64,000 nt of DNA from Calcarisporiella thermophila CBS 279.70 (Eukaryota > Calcarisporiellomycota): positions 241,922-305,921 of the forward strand of contig NW_027192220.1 in assembly GCF_041956535.1 (NCBI RefSeq). The letters run 5' to 3'. The translations under genes were made by a program, and so were the position numbers. This document shows positions 44,779 to 58,172 of this stretch, in pieces. Each line of letters opens with the position of its first letter. The first letter of the stretch is position 1. The notes below the pieces were generated by a model. It did no database searches, was not told the origin of the DNA, and saw only the letters and a program-made list of their open reading frames with translations.

Positions 44779-46799
44779 TCAAACTCCCATGGCACACGAG
44801 GTGTAAAATTTACGAGGATTACCGCTCGTCGCCAGGAACTTTTGGTTGAAAATATCCTCTGTTGGTTCTATAAAACGTAAAAGCAGCTCAATAAAATCGC
44901 TTATGGAAATGCACTCGAAAATGGGGACATACCATGGTGAACAATATGTGCCTTGCTATAATAGGCCATCACTCCCAATGCCTCCTCGCGGGAGTAGGCT
45001 GGGATGGCAATCGGCTTGATCCCTTGGGCCAGATCTAAATAGGCTTGATTCACGCGCTTATAGGGATCGATTTTTACAAGGCCAAGAGCAATATCAAGCA
45101 TCTCGCTCTTGAAGGGGGCAAGGGTATTTGAAACAGCACCAAGGCATACTCCGTGCGCGAAACTCTTTTTACCCGAGAAGTAGTCGAGCAGTGTGCGAGC
45201 AAAGCTTAAACGATAGGCCTCGAGAGGTTTCGATTCGATATCGTTGTACTCGGAGTGAGTGTAGAAGGCATTGATTTCATCGATGGCGAGGAGGACAGAA
45301 TGGCTAGAGAGTAAATAAATCGCTTGGGTTAAAACACATGCCCGGAGAAAGGCTCGTTTGAAATACAGTAGTACTTACTCGTTGCTTTGACTCACTTCGT
45401 TCAAGAATGCCTCAAAAACAGGCTGGGATACTTGTTGGTCCTTGATACCGATATCAAGTAGCTTGGAGAGGGGTAGGCTTTTTTCCACCGAGTGCTGAGC
45501 GAAACGGTAGTCCTTGGTAAGCTGAATCTAAACCAGAAGACTGTTCAGCAATCTGTGACAAATGTTAGTAGTTATCAAATATCTACTTTGTTCAGAATTT
45601 CGCTGTTGAATGTCTTGATCTGTTGAAGAATTGAGAGGGCCACTGTGGGTTGAACATATTCATTTCCGGTCGAGGATTTTCCAAAAGGTTGGCTACTGTC
45701 CATGGATTTAATAGCTATTGAAAAGATGATAAAATTGAGTCAATGACCGATTAGCGAAATATACGTGGAATTAGGCCAGTTTGTCCAACCTCTTGGTATA
45801 TATATAACAATCCAATTCTTGTCGTGACAGTAGTTAATCGCTTGCAGCATTAATGCGCTCTTTCCGGCACCAACCTCACCAGCTGTACAAGATAAATAAA
45901 GATGAGCATAGAGCACCTGAGCTTGAGTTAAATTCTGCTGGAAAGAAAGACTCACTCAATATGTATCTGCTTTCTGCACTATTATTACCCCCCGCCTTGT
46001 TAATTTTCGAAATAAGTTCTATTGTGCATTTCCGAACCGCAAGGGAAGGCTTATGGAAAAGTGAAAACTATTTGAAGAAGATGGTTTCAACAAGGATGGA
46101 AAACAGAAAGCACAATTAAATCATGCAACCCACCTCCTTGTCTAATGCTTTTGGATAGCCTGTCTGTTTTAACTTTGATAAGAAATTTTCTGAGAGCTGA
46201 TATACATGCCCGATAGAACTTGTATCGACAGATTCCTAGTTGTAAAAAGAATCAGGAAGTTAGTAATTTTAATGCCATCCGTGACGATTAGATCTTAATA
46301 AAACTCACGGGGTAGAATTCACTCAATTCCACCGTCGGTGCCGCCTTATAGAATTGTTCATTCTGCTTCCCTACAGAGGAAGACGAAGCCTAAATATAGT
46401 GGTCAGAACCAGTGAGAAAATATCCAATAAGAAAATAAAGAGCTTTTACGTGTCGAACTGAAAACATACCTCAGATCCCTTTTGTCCAGGAGCCTTTTTC
46501 TTGAATGAAGTGGCTTTCTTCTTGACAGTTTTTTGCACTATATGAATATCACAAAAAGATGGTTACATGCACTAGATTCCAGTAGGAGAGGGATCAACAA
46601 AAAAGATCATTTATTTACCTTTTGCCGCTGCCAACGGTCGCGTTGAATTCATGAATGATCGCTGCGATTCTTCGATTCTAACGCAGATCGCAGGTTGTCG
46701 TAAGATTGGCTGCACTCTCACTGTGCTTGCCGAGGGGGCAGATACCCGCTGAGATATAACAGAGGCGATGCCTCGTGCGGCTTGTCGGAGAGTCGCCAT
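44779..46799 (-). CDS. DAP3: Mitochondrial ribosomal protein mS29 (DAP3)
   Basis: GTP-binding protein of the mitochondrial small ribosomal subunit. Ten exons: 46799-46619, 46537-46470, 46389-46309, 46235-46134, 46049-45956, 45882-45790, 45714-45587, 45527-45379, 45303-44933 and 44867-44779 (1356 nt, 451 residues). The N-terminus is a basic, Ser/Ala-rich presequence (MATLRQAARGIASVISQR). The P-loop is GEVGAGKS at 177-184, preceded by the family signature SRYIL and followed by VIYIPRA. LLAIDEINAFY is the Walker B region. The C-terminal FLATSGNPRKF fits the family end. An upstream in-frame ATG at 46886 would add 29 residues. I chose 46799 because it begins a typical import signal. Confidence 0.9.
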
Positions 46800-47086
46800 T
46801 GCTCTTTGATTATCCTCGCTATTTCGGCAAGTCGTAAAATTATTTACTCTTGATGATCCGTGGCTTAGCTTCAGGTTAGGTTTCATTCATGCTCGGGACG
46901 TGAGGTCGGCAATAGAAGCGAATTTCGCGTTCCTCCAAAGACTGATCCAAGTGAACGCGGAGCTGGTATAAAAAGTCAAGGCCATCTTGGCACAAGTAAA
47001 TTTATATCGCGATTGAACTTAATTGTATTGCTTGGAGAAACATATGTGCTAAAAAACCTTTTTTTCTTCAAGTTGCAAAGTGCAAA
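46800..47086. promoter_or_regulatory. Short divergent promoter
   Basis: The starts of mS29 (-) and TRAPPC11 (+) are 287 bases apart, so both promoters lie here. A TATA-like TTTATA occurs near 47000. Confidence 0.55.
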
Positions 47087-50000
47087 ATGGATACATATCC
47101 ATTGGAGTATATAGCGCATCTGCTGCCTCTGGTCCTAGTCACCGGCTTAATAGGATCAGACATAACATCGGCATCTGAAGTAAACCCATCAGCTCATGCA
47201 TCCGCTGCAGCAGCAAGCGATCCGGCGCCAAGGCGTCGATCGTCGGCTTCAAATACCACCCTAACTCGCCACCAAATGGGCAGGGCCCTTGTTTCCCTTT
47301 TGACTGCAAAGAATCAGGCGAAAATATGGGAACCGGCTGCAAAACAGGGCCAAAAAAACTGGCTACGGGCAGCTCATGTTGATAAAGTGAGTTCTAGCAT
47401 ATACACTGACTTTCCTTGTACCGGTGCTAATTCCCTGATCATCACCATTGCCAACTCAAGTCGTATCGCTTCCCTCCCAAAAAATCTCACCCTTCTCCAA
47501 GCAATCCGTCTGTCGCTCACTCGCCACTCTCTCCAAACACTCCTGAATCTCCTCTTTACCCCGATGGCATCATGACACCACTCTGGATTCGAAAGCACCG
47601 TGACCAAGTTCCCTCTATTATGATAGCTTTTTACGATTTATGGGATTGGAGTATGGAGAAAAATCCAAGCGAACTTCAAAAGTTGGAGCCTACTGTGCAG
47701 GGACCTCTGGGATTGGCAGACCCAATTGAGCGTGAAAAGGATGCAGAGCTCGCGGCGGAAATTAGTGAAAAAAGGTAATCGTAATCTATACATCATCGCA
47801 GTGCTAGCCATACTCATTAATACAAAACATGTTAACATTACAGAAAATATGCTCAAGAATATGGGTGCAAATTCGCCGCTGTTTTGATACTAATGCAGCC
47901 ACATTTAGATGATCCCAATATCGAGGAGAGAGTAGCCTACATACGTCGCTCCTGCGGTCTCGATTCAAGATACTCATTTTTCCTGCTGCCACCTGGTACC
48001 CAGACAGATATGCAAGAATTCGTGAACAAGTCAGAATTTACTTTTTACTTTTTATTATCACTCCTAGTTAACATGATTTTTATTTCTTTAATCACTTACT
48101 AGTCTTCAAAATGTCTTGTATGAGAATGCGATGAATTACTATCGAGAGCATGGAAAACGTGTTCGAAAAAAGCGAAGTCGCTTACCCTCCCTCAGCAGCC
48201 AGCTTGATTCTAACGGCTTGCCCTCTAATTCTTTGAGCTTGCAAGGCTGGATGCTACGCTATGATATTAAATCAGCTGTGTTTTCTGAATTCCGACAGGA
48301 TTACGAATCTGCCATAAAGTATATCCTTAGCTGATCCCCTCTTTGAATATTGGATACTCAACGCATCCTCATGATTGTTTGCATAGACACCTCGAATCTG
48401 CTTATGCAATACTACTTGGCATGTTCACGTCGACACCTGATCAACCGTCGCTTCAGCCGGGAACCAAACGGTGGGCAGAAGCCCGGCTGCTTGCTGACGT
48501 GATCAATTTCAAGGTGATATTTATTGATTTGGATAGCATGTTATCTGTAGGCACACTAAACCTTGTAAGTTTCTGGCAATCTATAGATTTGTAAGTTTTA
48601 TCTTTACATTGATGCACCCACCGTCGCCCTGTTCACGCTCAACAAGCACCTTAATGGGCTAAGAGCCTTACCAAACGCCTGGACATTGAGCGGAGATTCG
48701 TTTGATTACTGGTCTTGGCTCTCTAGACAGTACGTACTGCTCCCGTGCTGTCCTTTCTTCTGTCACTCACCTGTGCTTTAGATATCGATTATTTGGAGAT
48801 CTCTTAGAACTCACCGAACGAGCTGGATACAAATTACCTGTTCCCCTTCCTCAGACTTCATCCAATGTCGCCTCACTCCCCATTACAAATGACGGCCGCT
48901 TCAGCATCGGTTATGGAGGCTCAGGTGGGGCCGGAATCGGAGTTAATCCTGCTCTTGTCATTCAGCATGCCGGCTTCTATTATCAGGTCGCCGCCATCTG
49001 CAACGAGGAGAGAAAGAAGCGGTTTTTCGAGCTCGAGTCGGTCTGTCTCTGCGCGCCTTTGGACATTATAAAGCGGAGTACTAACTCTGTCCTGGCTTCG
49101 TTTTTAGAATTCGGAATTTATGAAGTCGTTAGATAATGCTACTTTAAATTTATTTACCGAGGAACGTAATATCCACCATCAAAGGTTGACCATCGATCTA
49201 CTTTCAAAGAGCTACGATACCTTCAAACGGCATAACTGTACGCGTATGACACTCTATCTGGCGGCAGAAATCGGAAACGCCTATTTCGAGTCCAAGGAAT
49301 ATGACAAGGCTGCGCAGTAAGTGTAGCCTGGAGTTATTTCTCGCTTTTTTTCCCGCTTTGACGGCTTAACTATGGCATGGTTGGTTTGAAAGGTTTTTCG
49401 AGCGAATTGCAAAATCTTACCGCAAGGAAAAATGGTATACGATTCTTGCCTCCATCCTTCACCTGTCGGTAAAGTGTGCACGGGAACTAGGAAGATGGGG
49501 ACACGCGGTCGAACTCTTGGTGGAACTGTTATCGGAGAGTAAGTGTAATGCTTGCCATTCCTATCCATATCTATATTATTCATGGGACTATCTTTATTCG
49601 TGTCTGATTGCAGAGTTTCTCGTGAGCGAAGAGGAGCGAGCTAATATTCAAAATGAGATTATAGACATACTGCGAGAGGTTGCTATTGCTATTTTCATTC
49701 CCCATGTCTTCCTGATTCAGATTTAATCGTGAAATCGTGTATTTTCTTTAGAGAGAATGTGGTTCTCAATCCCCTCAAGCCCACCTTCATCTAGACACCA
49801 CCACCTTTAATTCCTTCATAACTTGTCAAGCGCTCTTTGAAGACTCAATAGCACGCTTGGGCGAATCTGCCCGCTTCCAAATCACGCTGACCGTGGATGC
49901 TGCCTCGCCCCCTGCCCTCTTGCGCTTCGGAGAGATTCGCGTGATATTTAACGAAGATGAGGAGGTTATTTGGAAAGATAGTGGGGAATCAACAAGTAAG

Positions 50001-51686
50001 GGACAACGAGTACAGTGGATCGATTGTGCTAGATGGGGAGGCGAAGGTGAAAATGGAAAGAATGAGAGCGGTGTGGTGGCTGATTTAGGGGTTGAAAAGG
50101 GGATGGTCAAAGTGCTCGAGGGGATAGTGATGCCCAAGCATGGGCAGCACTTAAAAGTGAGCATTTTTTTTCCTGCTCTTTTGAGCGTATCTCGAGCGTG
50201 TACTCTCTTGATGCTAATTCACATTGCCTGCTAGATCCATGAGGCTATACTCACCTTACCGGGCCAACATTTCTCGCTACACCTTCACTTTCCGCTTGAT
50301 ATCTCTAGCCCCAGTGCTGTTCCTCCCGTCAATTCACGACACAGATGGCTTACTATGGCCACGGGTAAGCCGTCATGGCGCTTTGTCGATGAAATCAACC
50401 CCATTTTACGAGTCCAGCGGCGCGAGCCAAGGGTGTCCATCCACGTCCAGCATATTTCACCGGCCCTGCTTGGTGAATGGTATCCCCTCGATATAGAGGT
50501 TAGAAATGCCGAGGAATATGCAATACAAGGAGACTTCGAAGTGGAGGTCAGGACCATCGAGGTCGAAGAATGCCGAGATGCGGTCGCACTGGAGCCAACA
50601 CTCGAATTAACGCCAGGAGAGGAAAAAAGTAGACTGGAGGGGGTGGAGATGGAGGCTTTAGCGGGAGAGACACTTGTGAAGAGGGTGTTCGTCCGTGCCC
50701 AAACTGGAGAATTCCCTCGCGTGTTGGAGGTAAAAGCGCGGTATTGGCCCAAGGATTCCCAACAGGATGACAATGCTGTCAGTGAAGCGACTCGGACGGA
50801 GCGCATTGCGTTTGTCACGGGACTTGAGCCCAGCTTTGAGATGGTGGCCCAGCTGCCCTCGTTGCAGCAAATCGAGCAGGCTGAGGGTGGAATGGGCCTT
50901 CGTACAGAGAACGTGTTGCTCTGGGCGCGTGTACTAAACCGAGGGCCCTGGCCCGTGGAGGTCAAGAAAGTCGAGCTGAGGCTGAAGGAGCAGAAGGGAA
51001 AGGACCCGTCTGGGGTGAACGCAGAGCTCATCTCCATGGTCGGCATGGAGAGCGAGCGGGAGGATGACGTCAAGATATGGAAGCCAAACGGCGTGTTCGG
51101 GTGGAGCTATCTTCTGAAAGTGCGGCAAGAAGCGACCACCTCTCCTACCCCGAGGGTAAGCATTGGGCCTATAGCGATCATTTGGCGCCGGAGAAGGAGC
51201 GAGGATTCCACCGCTAGGGATGACAGCGGATTCTCGACCTCGTTCATAGAGCTGCCCGAATGGGAGCTCCCCCCGCCCGCTCTGACGATGCTTACTTCTA
51301 CCCCGGCCCACGCACAAGTGGGGGTTCCATTTTCGCTTCGATGCACCCTGAACAACCCCACCCCGCAGCTCCATGAGCTCTCGATCACCGTGGAGGGCTC
51401 GGAAGCGTTTGTTTTCTCTGGATATAAGCAGCGTCAAATGAGGATTATGCCTTTTTCTACCCAGTCTATCTGGCTGACATGCTACCCGCTTGTGCCGGGG
51501 CGAGTGCGCTTGCCTCGCGTGGTGGCGGTGACCAAACGGGGAGGTGAGGAGAAGGAGGTACCGGGCATTGGCCCATTAGTTGATGTGCAAGTGCCCCTTC
51601 CGGCCGGGAGCGATGCGGAGAAGGGAGAAAGAGTTCAGACTGCAAGTTGGCCGATGATATTTGTTATGCCGCGAAAGGCTCACTAA
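47087..51686 (+). CDS. TRAPPC11: TRAPP complex subunit 11 (foie gras domain)
   Basis: Subunit of the TRAPPIII-type tethering complex acting in ER-to-Golgi traffic and autophagy. Twelve exons: 47087-47386, 47461-47774, 47844-48029, 48103-48318, 48387-48513, 48587-48729, 48782-49040, 49108-49316, 49393-49538, 49614-49678, 49752-50156 and 50235-51686 (3822 nt, 1273 residues, all in phase). The N-terminus MDTYPLEYIAHLLPLVLVTGL matches the family opening. The foie gras helical-repeat domain spans about residues 280-660 (AGFYYQVAAICNEERK, EIGNAYFESKEYDKAAQFFERI, YTILASILHLSVKCARELG). The last exon is a large beta-rich region ending in VPLPAGSDAEK, the C-terminal domain of the family. It is slightly longer than the human protein (about 1130 residues). 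The second intron acceptor is supported by a FPPKK and SPLSP-containing linker. Confidence 0.92.
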
Positions 51687-54028
51687 CCTGTCCCTCTCCT
51701 TCCCTCTCCCCCTTCCTTCCCTCTCCCAGAGAAAATCCTCGCTCCTCTCCCCGCCTCTCTAATTTCCCTCCCCCTGCCTCCCCTTCGCTATACACACACC
51801 CACATCCACATACAAATACATATATTTATATTTTAAACCAATTGGCAAATAATGCTTGGGAATGAAAGTACACAGCCTCGATCCTAAGATGTTGGTGCTC
51901 TGTGGAGGCCAGCATGGAAAGGGGGTGCCGCAATAGAAATTTATCACCTCCAATCAAGCGAGGGGAGATGGATGGTTTATTGGGTAGGAAGAACATAGCA
52001 AATAGAATATTATACAGATGAGGAGTGGGAGACATAATCATACATTGAGGAATGGGGATTAAGAACACAGCAATGGGAAAGCACACATAGGACCATGGAG
52101 GCCTCCGGTTCGTTGCGGGGACTCAGGGCAGTTTGGATACGGCGCAGGGGGTGTAGCTCGAGTGCCGCTTACCGCACCTAGTGCAGAAACGCTCTGGTGA
52201 CACCTTGCGCGTTGACAGGCGAGCTGCTGTTGAAGACATTTTTCGTAGGGACGGCGTGGAGGGGGAGGGCTGGAGATAGCTAAAGGGGGCGGGCAAGAGC
52301 AAAAGGGAGGCGAGGTGTGTTGAGACTCGTCAGAAGAGGGCGACTCTCGATGAGGAGTCGACTCGCATGCATCGAGCGGGCAAATATATACCGGCCGATG
52401 GTTAGGGGGGAAAAAAAGCACGTTGCATAACACACCTTATGCCCTAGCCCATGCACTCAACACAGGTTTTTCATTTCTCGCGTCGCTGCGAGCTGCATGC
52501 CACTGCTGCCCCAAATAAACTCGTACCGGGTCCACGCCTATGGTTCGCAGTGCCACAGAGCACGGCACCATTCGAAGGCTCGCGTTATTTTTCCGAGAAA
52601 ATCCGAATGCAAGCACTCAAGGAACATTTCCCGCCGAGGAGCTTGTTATTCCAGGTCGGGATGCTGCTGGCGTCTCGACTCCAGGGTGCTAGCGAGGGCG
52701 ATAAATGGTGCCTTGTTGCCGCCGCAGCCATGCCCATGCCCCCTCCCTCACTGCCTGCTGTCATGGTCTCTCGACGAGGCTTTTTCTATGTGCATGAATA
52801 GAATGCTTCGATGGCGGCTGGTTACGCAATCCTTCTCTGCTGGAGTCGCCCTTCTGCTTTTTCACCAGCGTCCCTATTTAGGCCGTGAAGACAAGCCCTG
52901 CGCCGGCTTTCCATGGCTAAATTGAGCAAGGCCCCGATGCCCCCCCCCCCCCTTCGCTGCCCCTCCACTTTGTTTTCCTCGCCCCTTATTCATTTGTTCG
53001 AGCAGAAACTGGACCAGAAAACGCCTCCGTCCAATTTCGTTAAAAAGCTCTTCAATCTAGAACGGACGACCCATGGACGACAGCAGGATCGAGCTATTGA
53101 CTGAATAGCATTCCGGTGTGCAGAATAACCTAACCCTTCAGCCCCGATACTGAAGAGAGACGTCTTTGCGATTCGGCGCGAAGAAGTTCCAGTGGATGAT
53201 GCGGGTGAAGGGGACTAGACCTGTCACCGGATCCGCTCTCGCGTGCAGGACGCGAGTAGTGGAGAAGTGGACACTTATGCGCTTTACAGTCGCCTCAAGC
53301 TTCCAAGCTGCGCCTTAGAACCTGCCGGAGTCCAAAGCCAAGTAGGCTGCGAGGGGATTGGGTAAGCGGCTCAGGTAGTCAGCAATTTGCATCCCAATGG
53401 ACAATTGACGTAATCTCTTTTCAAACGATTCCAAATTCTGTCATATTAAAAGGGTTTCGCCCTGAAATCCCTCTTAGAGTTAGGATTTGGCATGAAATAC
53501 ATTAATTGTCCAACCCAGAGGTCCCCCCTCCCTCTCTAAGCACAAGAAGGACAAGATTCGAGGTGCCGCGGGCGTTTCTGTAATGGACTCGACCCACGCG
53601 CGAGGCCGTTAATGGCAACGATGACTTGCAAAGGGATCCTGTTCGACCGCCCTCCCTCCGCGCTCATTTGTCCATCCAGACTTGGTGAGGATAGCGTCGG
53701 TCGTCAGGGCCGATTCTAGAGACAGCCGGGAGCATTGAAATTTCTCGGCGCATAGAGTCACATGTGCGCTGAGATTTTCCAGTTCGTGGCCCAAGATTGC
53801 GTGTAAATCCCATCTATACTTTTTTATCAAGCGCACTTTCCCGTAGCAGCTAAACGGTTGAGACGATTCGGACTTGCCCTAATCAAGCGCCGTCTTATTC
53901 ACTCTCCCCATTTTACTCTTTGCTCTTCCATTTTATCCATTCCGTTTACACGACCTTTTCCCCCCTCTTTTACCCTCTTTCTCTCTGACTTGTATTCATT
54001 TGATTTCTAATATCAAAATTGAATTCCA
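51687..54028. other. Gene-free island, partly GC-rich
   Basis: About 2.3 kb without a supportable gene. It begins with pyrimidine-rich TCCCTCT runs at the TRAPPC11 3' end. From about 52050 to 53850 it is GC-rich with overlapping short frames on both strands, resembling in composition the islands at 5.2-7.1 and 32.5-33.7 kb. A C-run lies near 52938. The last 150 bases are a CT-rich leader before the TBC gene. Confidence 0.5.
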
Positions 54029-56073
54029 ATGCATGGCTTACAAGATTCCCAGCCTAGCAAAGGCGAGCCAATTCTACCCTTCCCCTCTCCTCCTATTGAT
54101 AGTGAGACGTGCCACCGTATCACACTAAGCAGTGTGGACAGTCTTCCTCCTCCACTCTCTCTCCGGACCTCTGACACATCCCTAGCATCCTCCACAGTAT
54201 CCGCCACCATCTCTATTGTTATTCCCTCTTCCATTACTTCGGTCCACCTTAGAGATCCACTCGCCACTAGCATAGTTTTTGCTGAGGACTGGTTGGACAA
54301 TCCACCGCTGTCTCCTTCGATCTTAACGGCCGATCCATTTTTCAACGATTACCAGGATGAGGAAAAACTGCCAAAAGGGCTCAACAAAGAGGAAGAGAGG
54401 GAAAATGAGGAGAAGAAGAAGGAGAAGGAGGAGGAAGAGGAAATAGACGTGTGCAAGTCTGTGAGAGCAGCGTATGAAAACGCGGAAAAAGTAAAGGATA
54501 TGGCAATGCCCGATGTTGATCGGTAAGCACTTATATACGCGTGTCTTAATACGCGTATCGTATACGGGGTTATGCAGCTTGGTTAACCATTTCTCTCCCT
54601 TTTTTAGTTATGGGTTTTTGAAAACAGGCGATACTCCAAACACGGACGAGAGGTTTGTTTTTTTTATTGTGCATCTTGATTTTTCTCCTATTCATTTTTT
54701 TTTGTATCTGTCTAGTGATACGAGGGTAAAAGAGAAAGAGATTAGACGAACTATGAAATGGAATCAGATGGTTGAATATAAGCTTCGTGAGGAGGGCCAA
54801 ATTCACCTTTTTAAGCTGACACCCAAAGTAGATATGAACCATATCCCCAGATACTTATTGCTTTATCTCATGAGTCTATTTTGCAGTTCGCTTCCCGAGT
54901 CTTCAAGGGAATTCCAGATTGCTGGCGAGGCGAGGCTTGGTACTACATGTTGGTGCGGACGGACACTCCTTCGCCGGAGGAGAAAACCTTGTTTGGTACT
55001 TACCATGTATGATGAAGTTGTTTTCTGCCTGCTACCCGTCGCCCACTTACCAAGCGGCTTCTCAACTCCACTTAGGTTCTCTTAAATCTGCCCTCCTCCC
55101 ATGAAAGTCTGATCGACGCCGATATTCGGATAGCTCGTAACACAATGCATCGGCATTCAATGTTTCTACCTCGCTATGGGCCTGGGTAAGTTTTGGCCAT
55201 ATTCCCGATCCAAATGACCATTGATCTTATTGTACTCCTCCTGTGCAACAGCCAGCGCCATCTCTTCAACGTTCTTCGCGCCTTCTCCAACTACGACATC
55301 GAAGTCGGCTTCTGCCAGGGGATGACGCCGATTGCGGCTATGCTGCTGCTCTACTATGTAGAGGAGCGTGCCTTTGCGATGATGACCCACCTATTTCACC
55401 GATACAATCTCCATTCCATGTTCGTCCCTGGTTTTCCTTTGCTAATAGAGAGCTTTTACATCCAAGAGGGCCTGTTACGTCGTTACGCGCCAAAGGTCGC
55501 CAAGCGATTGGTAATCATTCCTCGCTTTACTTCCACTGACCATAGAGAGTGCTAATGCTTATTCGGTTGGATACCTTCAGAATGGATTCAAGATTACCAG
55601 CAGTGCCTATGCAACCCGCTGGTTTATCACCCTTTTCACGGGGGATGTAGTCCCGCACTCAACGCTACTTCGCATCTGGGATGTGCTCATGCTTCAGGGC
55701 TTTGATATACTCTATTTCGTCGCGGTCGGGCTACTTAAGATGCATCAAGGTAAGTCTTAGCTATACACTCTAAGTTTCCAATGCAAGAGAGCATAGACCC
55801 TGCTTCTCTTCTCCCTTCCCTTCCTTTTTTAACCTTTATTTTTAACCTACCTCGATTCATTGTCCAGCGAGAATAATGCGGCTGGATTTCCAGAATATCT
55901 TGGAATTCCTGGGGTCTTGTATACCCGTTGCTGACGATGATAAGCTCATGGAGTGGGTAGGTAACCATTGGACTCCGAAAACACAAAAGGAAGTGCAACG
56001 GTTAAGAGAAAGCTTCCGGGAGGAAATACTCGCGGTCAGGAGGAGAAGCAGGGACACTTCAAACAGTGCGTAG
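54029..56073 (+). CDS. TBC-domain Rab GTPase-activating protein
   Basis: Rab-GAP that switches off a Rab GTPase on membranes. Eight exons: 54029-54522, 54608-54652, 54716-54827, 54887-55006, 55076-55185, 55252-55510, 55581-55749 and 55868-56073 (1515 nt, 504 residues). Residues 1-160 are low-complexity: Ser/Pro-rich, then a Glu/Lys stretch at about 118-145. The TBC domain runs from GIPDCWRGEAWYYML to the end. It holds the arginine finger Arg275 in SLIDADIRIARN and the glutamine finger Gln316 in EVGFCQGMTPIAAMLL; later TBC motifs are LLRIWDVLMLQGFDILYFVAVGLL. Both catalytic residues are present, so it should be active. The target Rab is not predictable; the layout is nearest to Gyp5/USP6NL-type GAPs. 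Confidence 0.9.
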
Positions 56074-56602
56074 AGCCCTTCCTGGTCCTCGTAACACTGG
56101 CACATGTATCTCAGGGACATGCAAGTGAAGGCTATACACCTCGCCATACCCAATTTCATACGAAAGCTCTATTTTATTATATCTGGATGTTTATTCGTTG
56201 CCCTGATTTGAACGCTATTTTTTTTTTTTTTTTACAATTTGTATTTACATTTAAATTCAAAGAACAATGATACGATTTCATGATGGGAATTATCAGGGGA
56301 AAATGATGGAAGTGTAGCGTGTACTTTTTTATTTTTGAAGCAATATATTTATTGATATTTTCCGTTCGATCATAAAACTAGAGTGGAAAACGAGGGGGAG
56401 GGGCGTGGGCATAAGGATTTGGTGGTAATGCAGAGCAAAAAAAAATCGAGGAACAAAGGGTTGGGAGCAAGACATCAGAGAGTAAGTAGGAATAAAGTAA
56501 GTTGCGAAAGAATATGTATACACCGAAGAAGCAAATAAATAAAAGTGTTCTCCATTAGAGGGGGGGGTGCGTGAAGCATTAGAAGAAAATTAAATGTATT
56601 GT
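56074..56602. other. Convergent 3' intergenic region
   Basis: Spacer between the ends of the TBC gene (+) and the Ldb17-like gene (-), with T-runs near 56220 and AATAAA-like words. No gene is seen. Confidence 0.6.
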
Positions 56603-58172
56603 CTACATAACCAATGAGTTTGCCAGTCCCCTCTCGCCCATCAGTCCGGGAGCAACCGCAGTGGGTGGGACATCCTCGGGATCCAAGCTGGTGATGGGCG
56701 CCGAGCGCATAGTCGAAGCTGGCGGGTGTCTACTGGATGGATTGGAAAGGGCAATCGCTTTTGGGTCGGAGGCATTTGTGAGTCCGGGAAGTGAAGGAGC
56801 CTTCTCCACCAAGTTATATATCGAATCCGAATAGGTGAGCTCGCGGCCTCGACCGATCACCGCTGTGCGTGCCCTCTCTACAAGTCTTCTCGTCGTGGGG
56901 CTAATTTCTCTCCCATAATTTTTCCGCTCACACACCAAATCCTCCAGCAGTATCAGCACCTGCTCTCGCTTGTCGCCGGCCTCCTGTAGCTGTGTGTTAG
57001 AGAAGAGCGGGCCAAGCACACGCAGATAGGTGTGAAAGAGAAGCTCTGCATTTGCTGGAAGATCGTAGACCTCGCGCACAATCACCTCTACAAGGACGCG
57101 AAGATCGTTGGTGTAGAACAAGTCACACGTTTCGGGGGTGTTGAAGATCAGATACAGCAGTTTGAGAATCAACATTTGGAGACAGTGATCCTCTCGCGCG
57201 GCCCGATTCAGCAAGAATACAATGCTCTCACCGAAGGTTCGATACCTTCCCACATCTTGGGCCAGAACGTCAATGACTCCGTTGTCCTCCTCGCTGTCGG
57301 GCGAACAGGATTGGAGAACCATGAACTGCTCGTTGAAAGCTAGCAAGAGTTTTGTGGTGGCATAGTTGAGATCCTCGGTTGCATCTTCGCGTGTGTGCTC
57401 AATGAGATCAAGCAGGTATGCGATCATGCGCGCGTCGATCGTTTCTAAAAGGATGCAGTTTATCCAGATTAATACGTTAAATGGGACGAGACGTTGCAAG
57501 CCTAACCCACCCATTTCTGTACGCCCCAGGCGCTGAATTCGGCACATCTCATACATCAACTCTATAGCTAATCTCTGCATTCTTGGGCCATGCATCCCCA
57601 TCACTTGCTGTCTTAATTTTCCAAATAATCCCAACGGCCTTGTCCACTTTAATACATGTGAATCTTCTCGGCTTCCCAAGAGGAGGATATGGTACAAGAT
57701 CCAAATTTCGTTTGTATCATCGCTCTATACCATAAGAAATGAGTAAAATGAAGTATGCCAGATATATAGGAAAATGAAGATTACCTCGATCGCTCTCAAT
57801 CCAAAGTATTTAATGGCCTCCGCCTTCTTCTGCTCACATAAAGGGGAATCTAAAATTCTATAACAGCATTTTACAAGCTCCTGTTGCGAGCTCAAAAATG
57901 CCTCTAACCATTGTTCATCTATGCGATTAGATACAATTGCCACAGACTCTAACAAACGCCATCAGAGTACCTTGATATACTGTGATGAAGTTTATTAAAT
58001 TGTCAACGGATGCAGCGATCGGCATCCCATGATTTGTAACATATAATTTATCATCGAGTTCTATAATGGTACGAAAATAGAGAGAGGAGTGGGCTGCTAG
58101 GTGGATGGGATGGATGGAGGAAAAGAGCAACTTACGATTATAAAAGTCATGGAGACTATTGGAGCCATCCAT
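56603..58172 (-). CDS. Ldb17/SPIN90-family actin-patch regulator
   Basis: Homologue of yeast Ldb17 and mammalian SPIN90, cytosolic proteins that control Arp2/3-driven actin assembly at endocytic sites. Exons are 58172-58136, 58060-57971, 57948-57785 and 57724-56603 (1413 nt, 470 residues). The conserved leucine-rich domain is clear: TTKLLLAFNEQFMVL, FGESIVFLLNRA, LQMLILKLLYLIFNTPET, LFYTNDLRVLVEVIVREVYDLP and LLFHTYLRVLGPLFSNTQL. The C-terminal 90 residues are Pro/Ser-rich and presumably disordered, as in yeast Ldb17, where they bind SH3 proteins. All exon phases agree. Confidence 0.88.

Noticed and set aside
50285-51073. 262-codon minus-strand frame inside TRAPPC11
   Set aside because: Ser/Thr-rich antisense shadow of the last TRAPPC11 exon, which is fully explained in its own frame.
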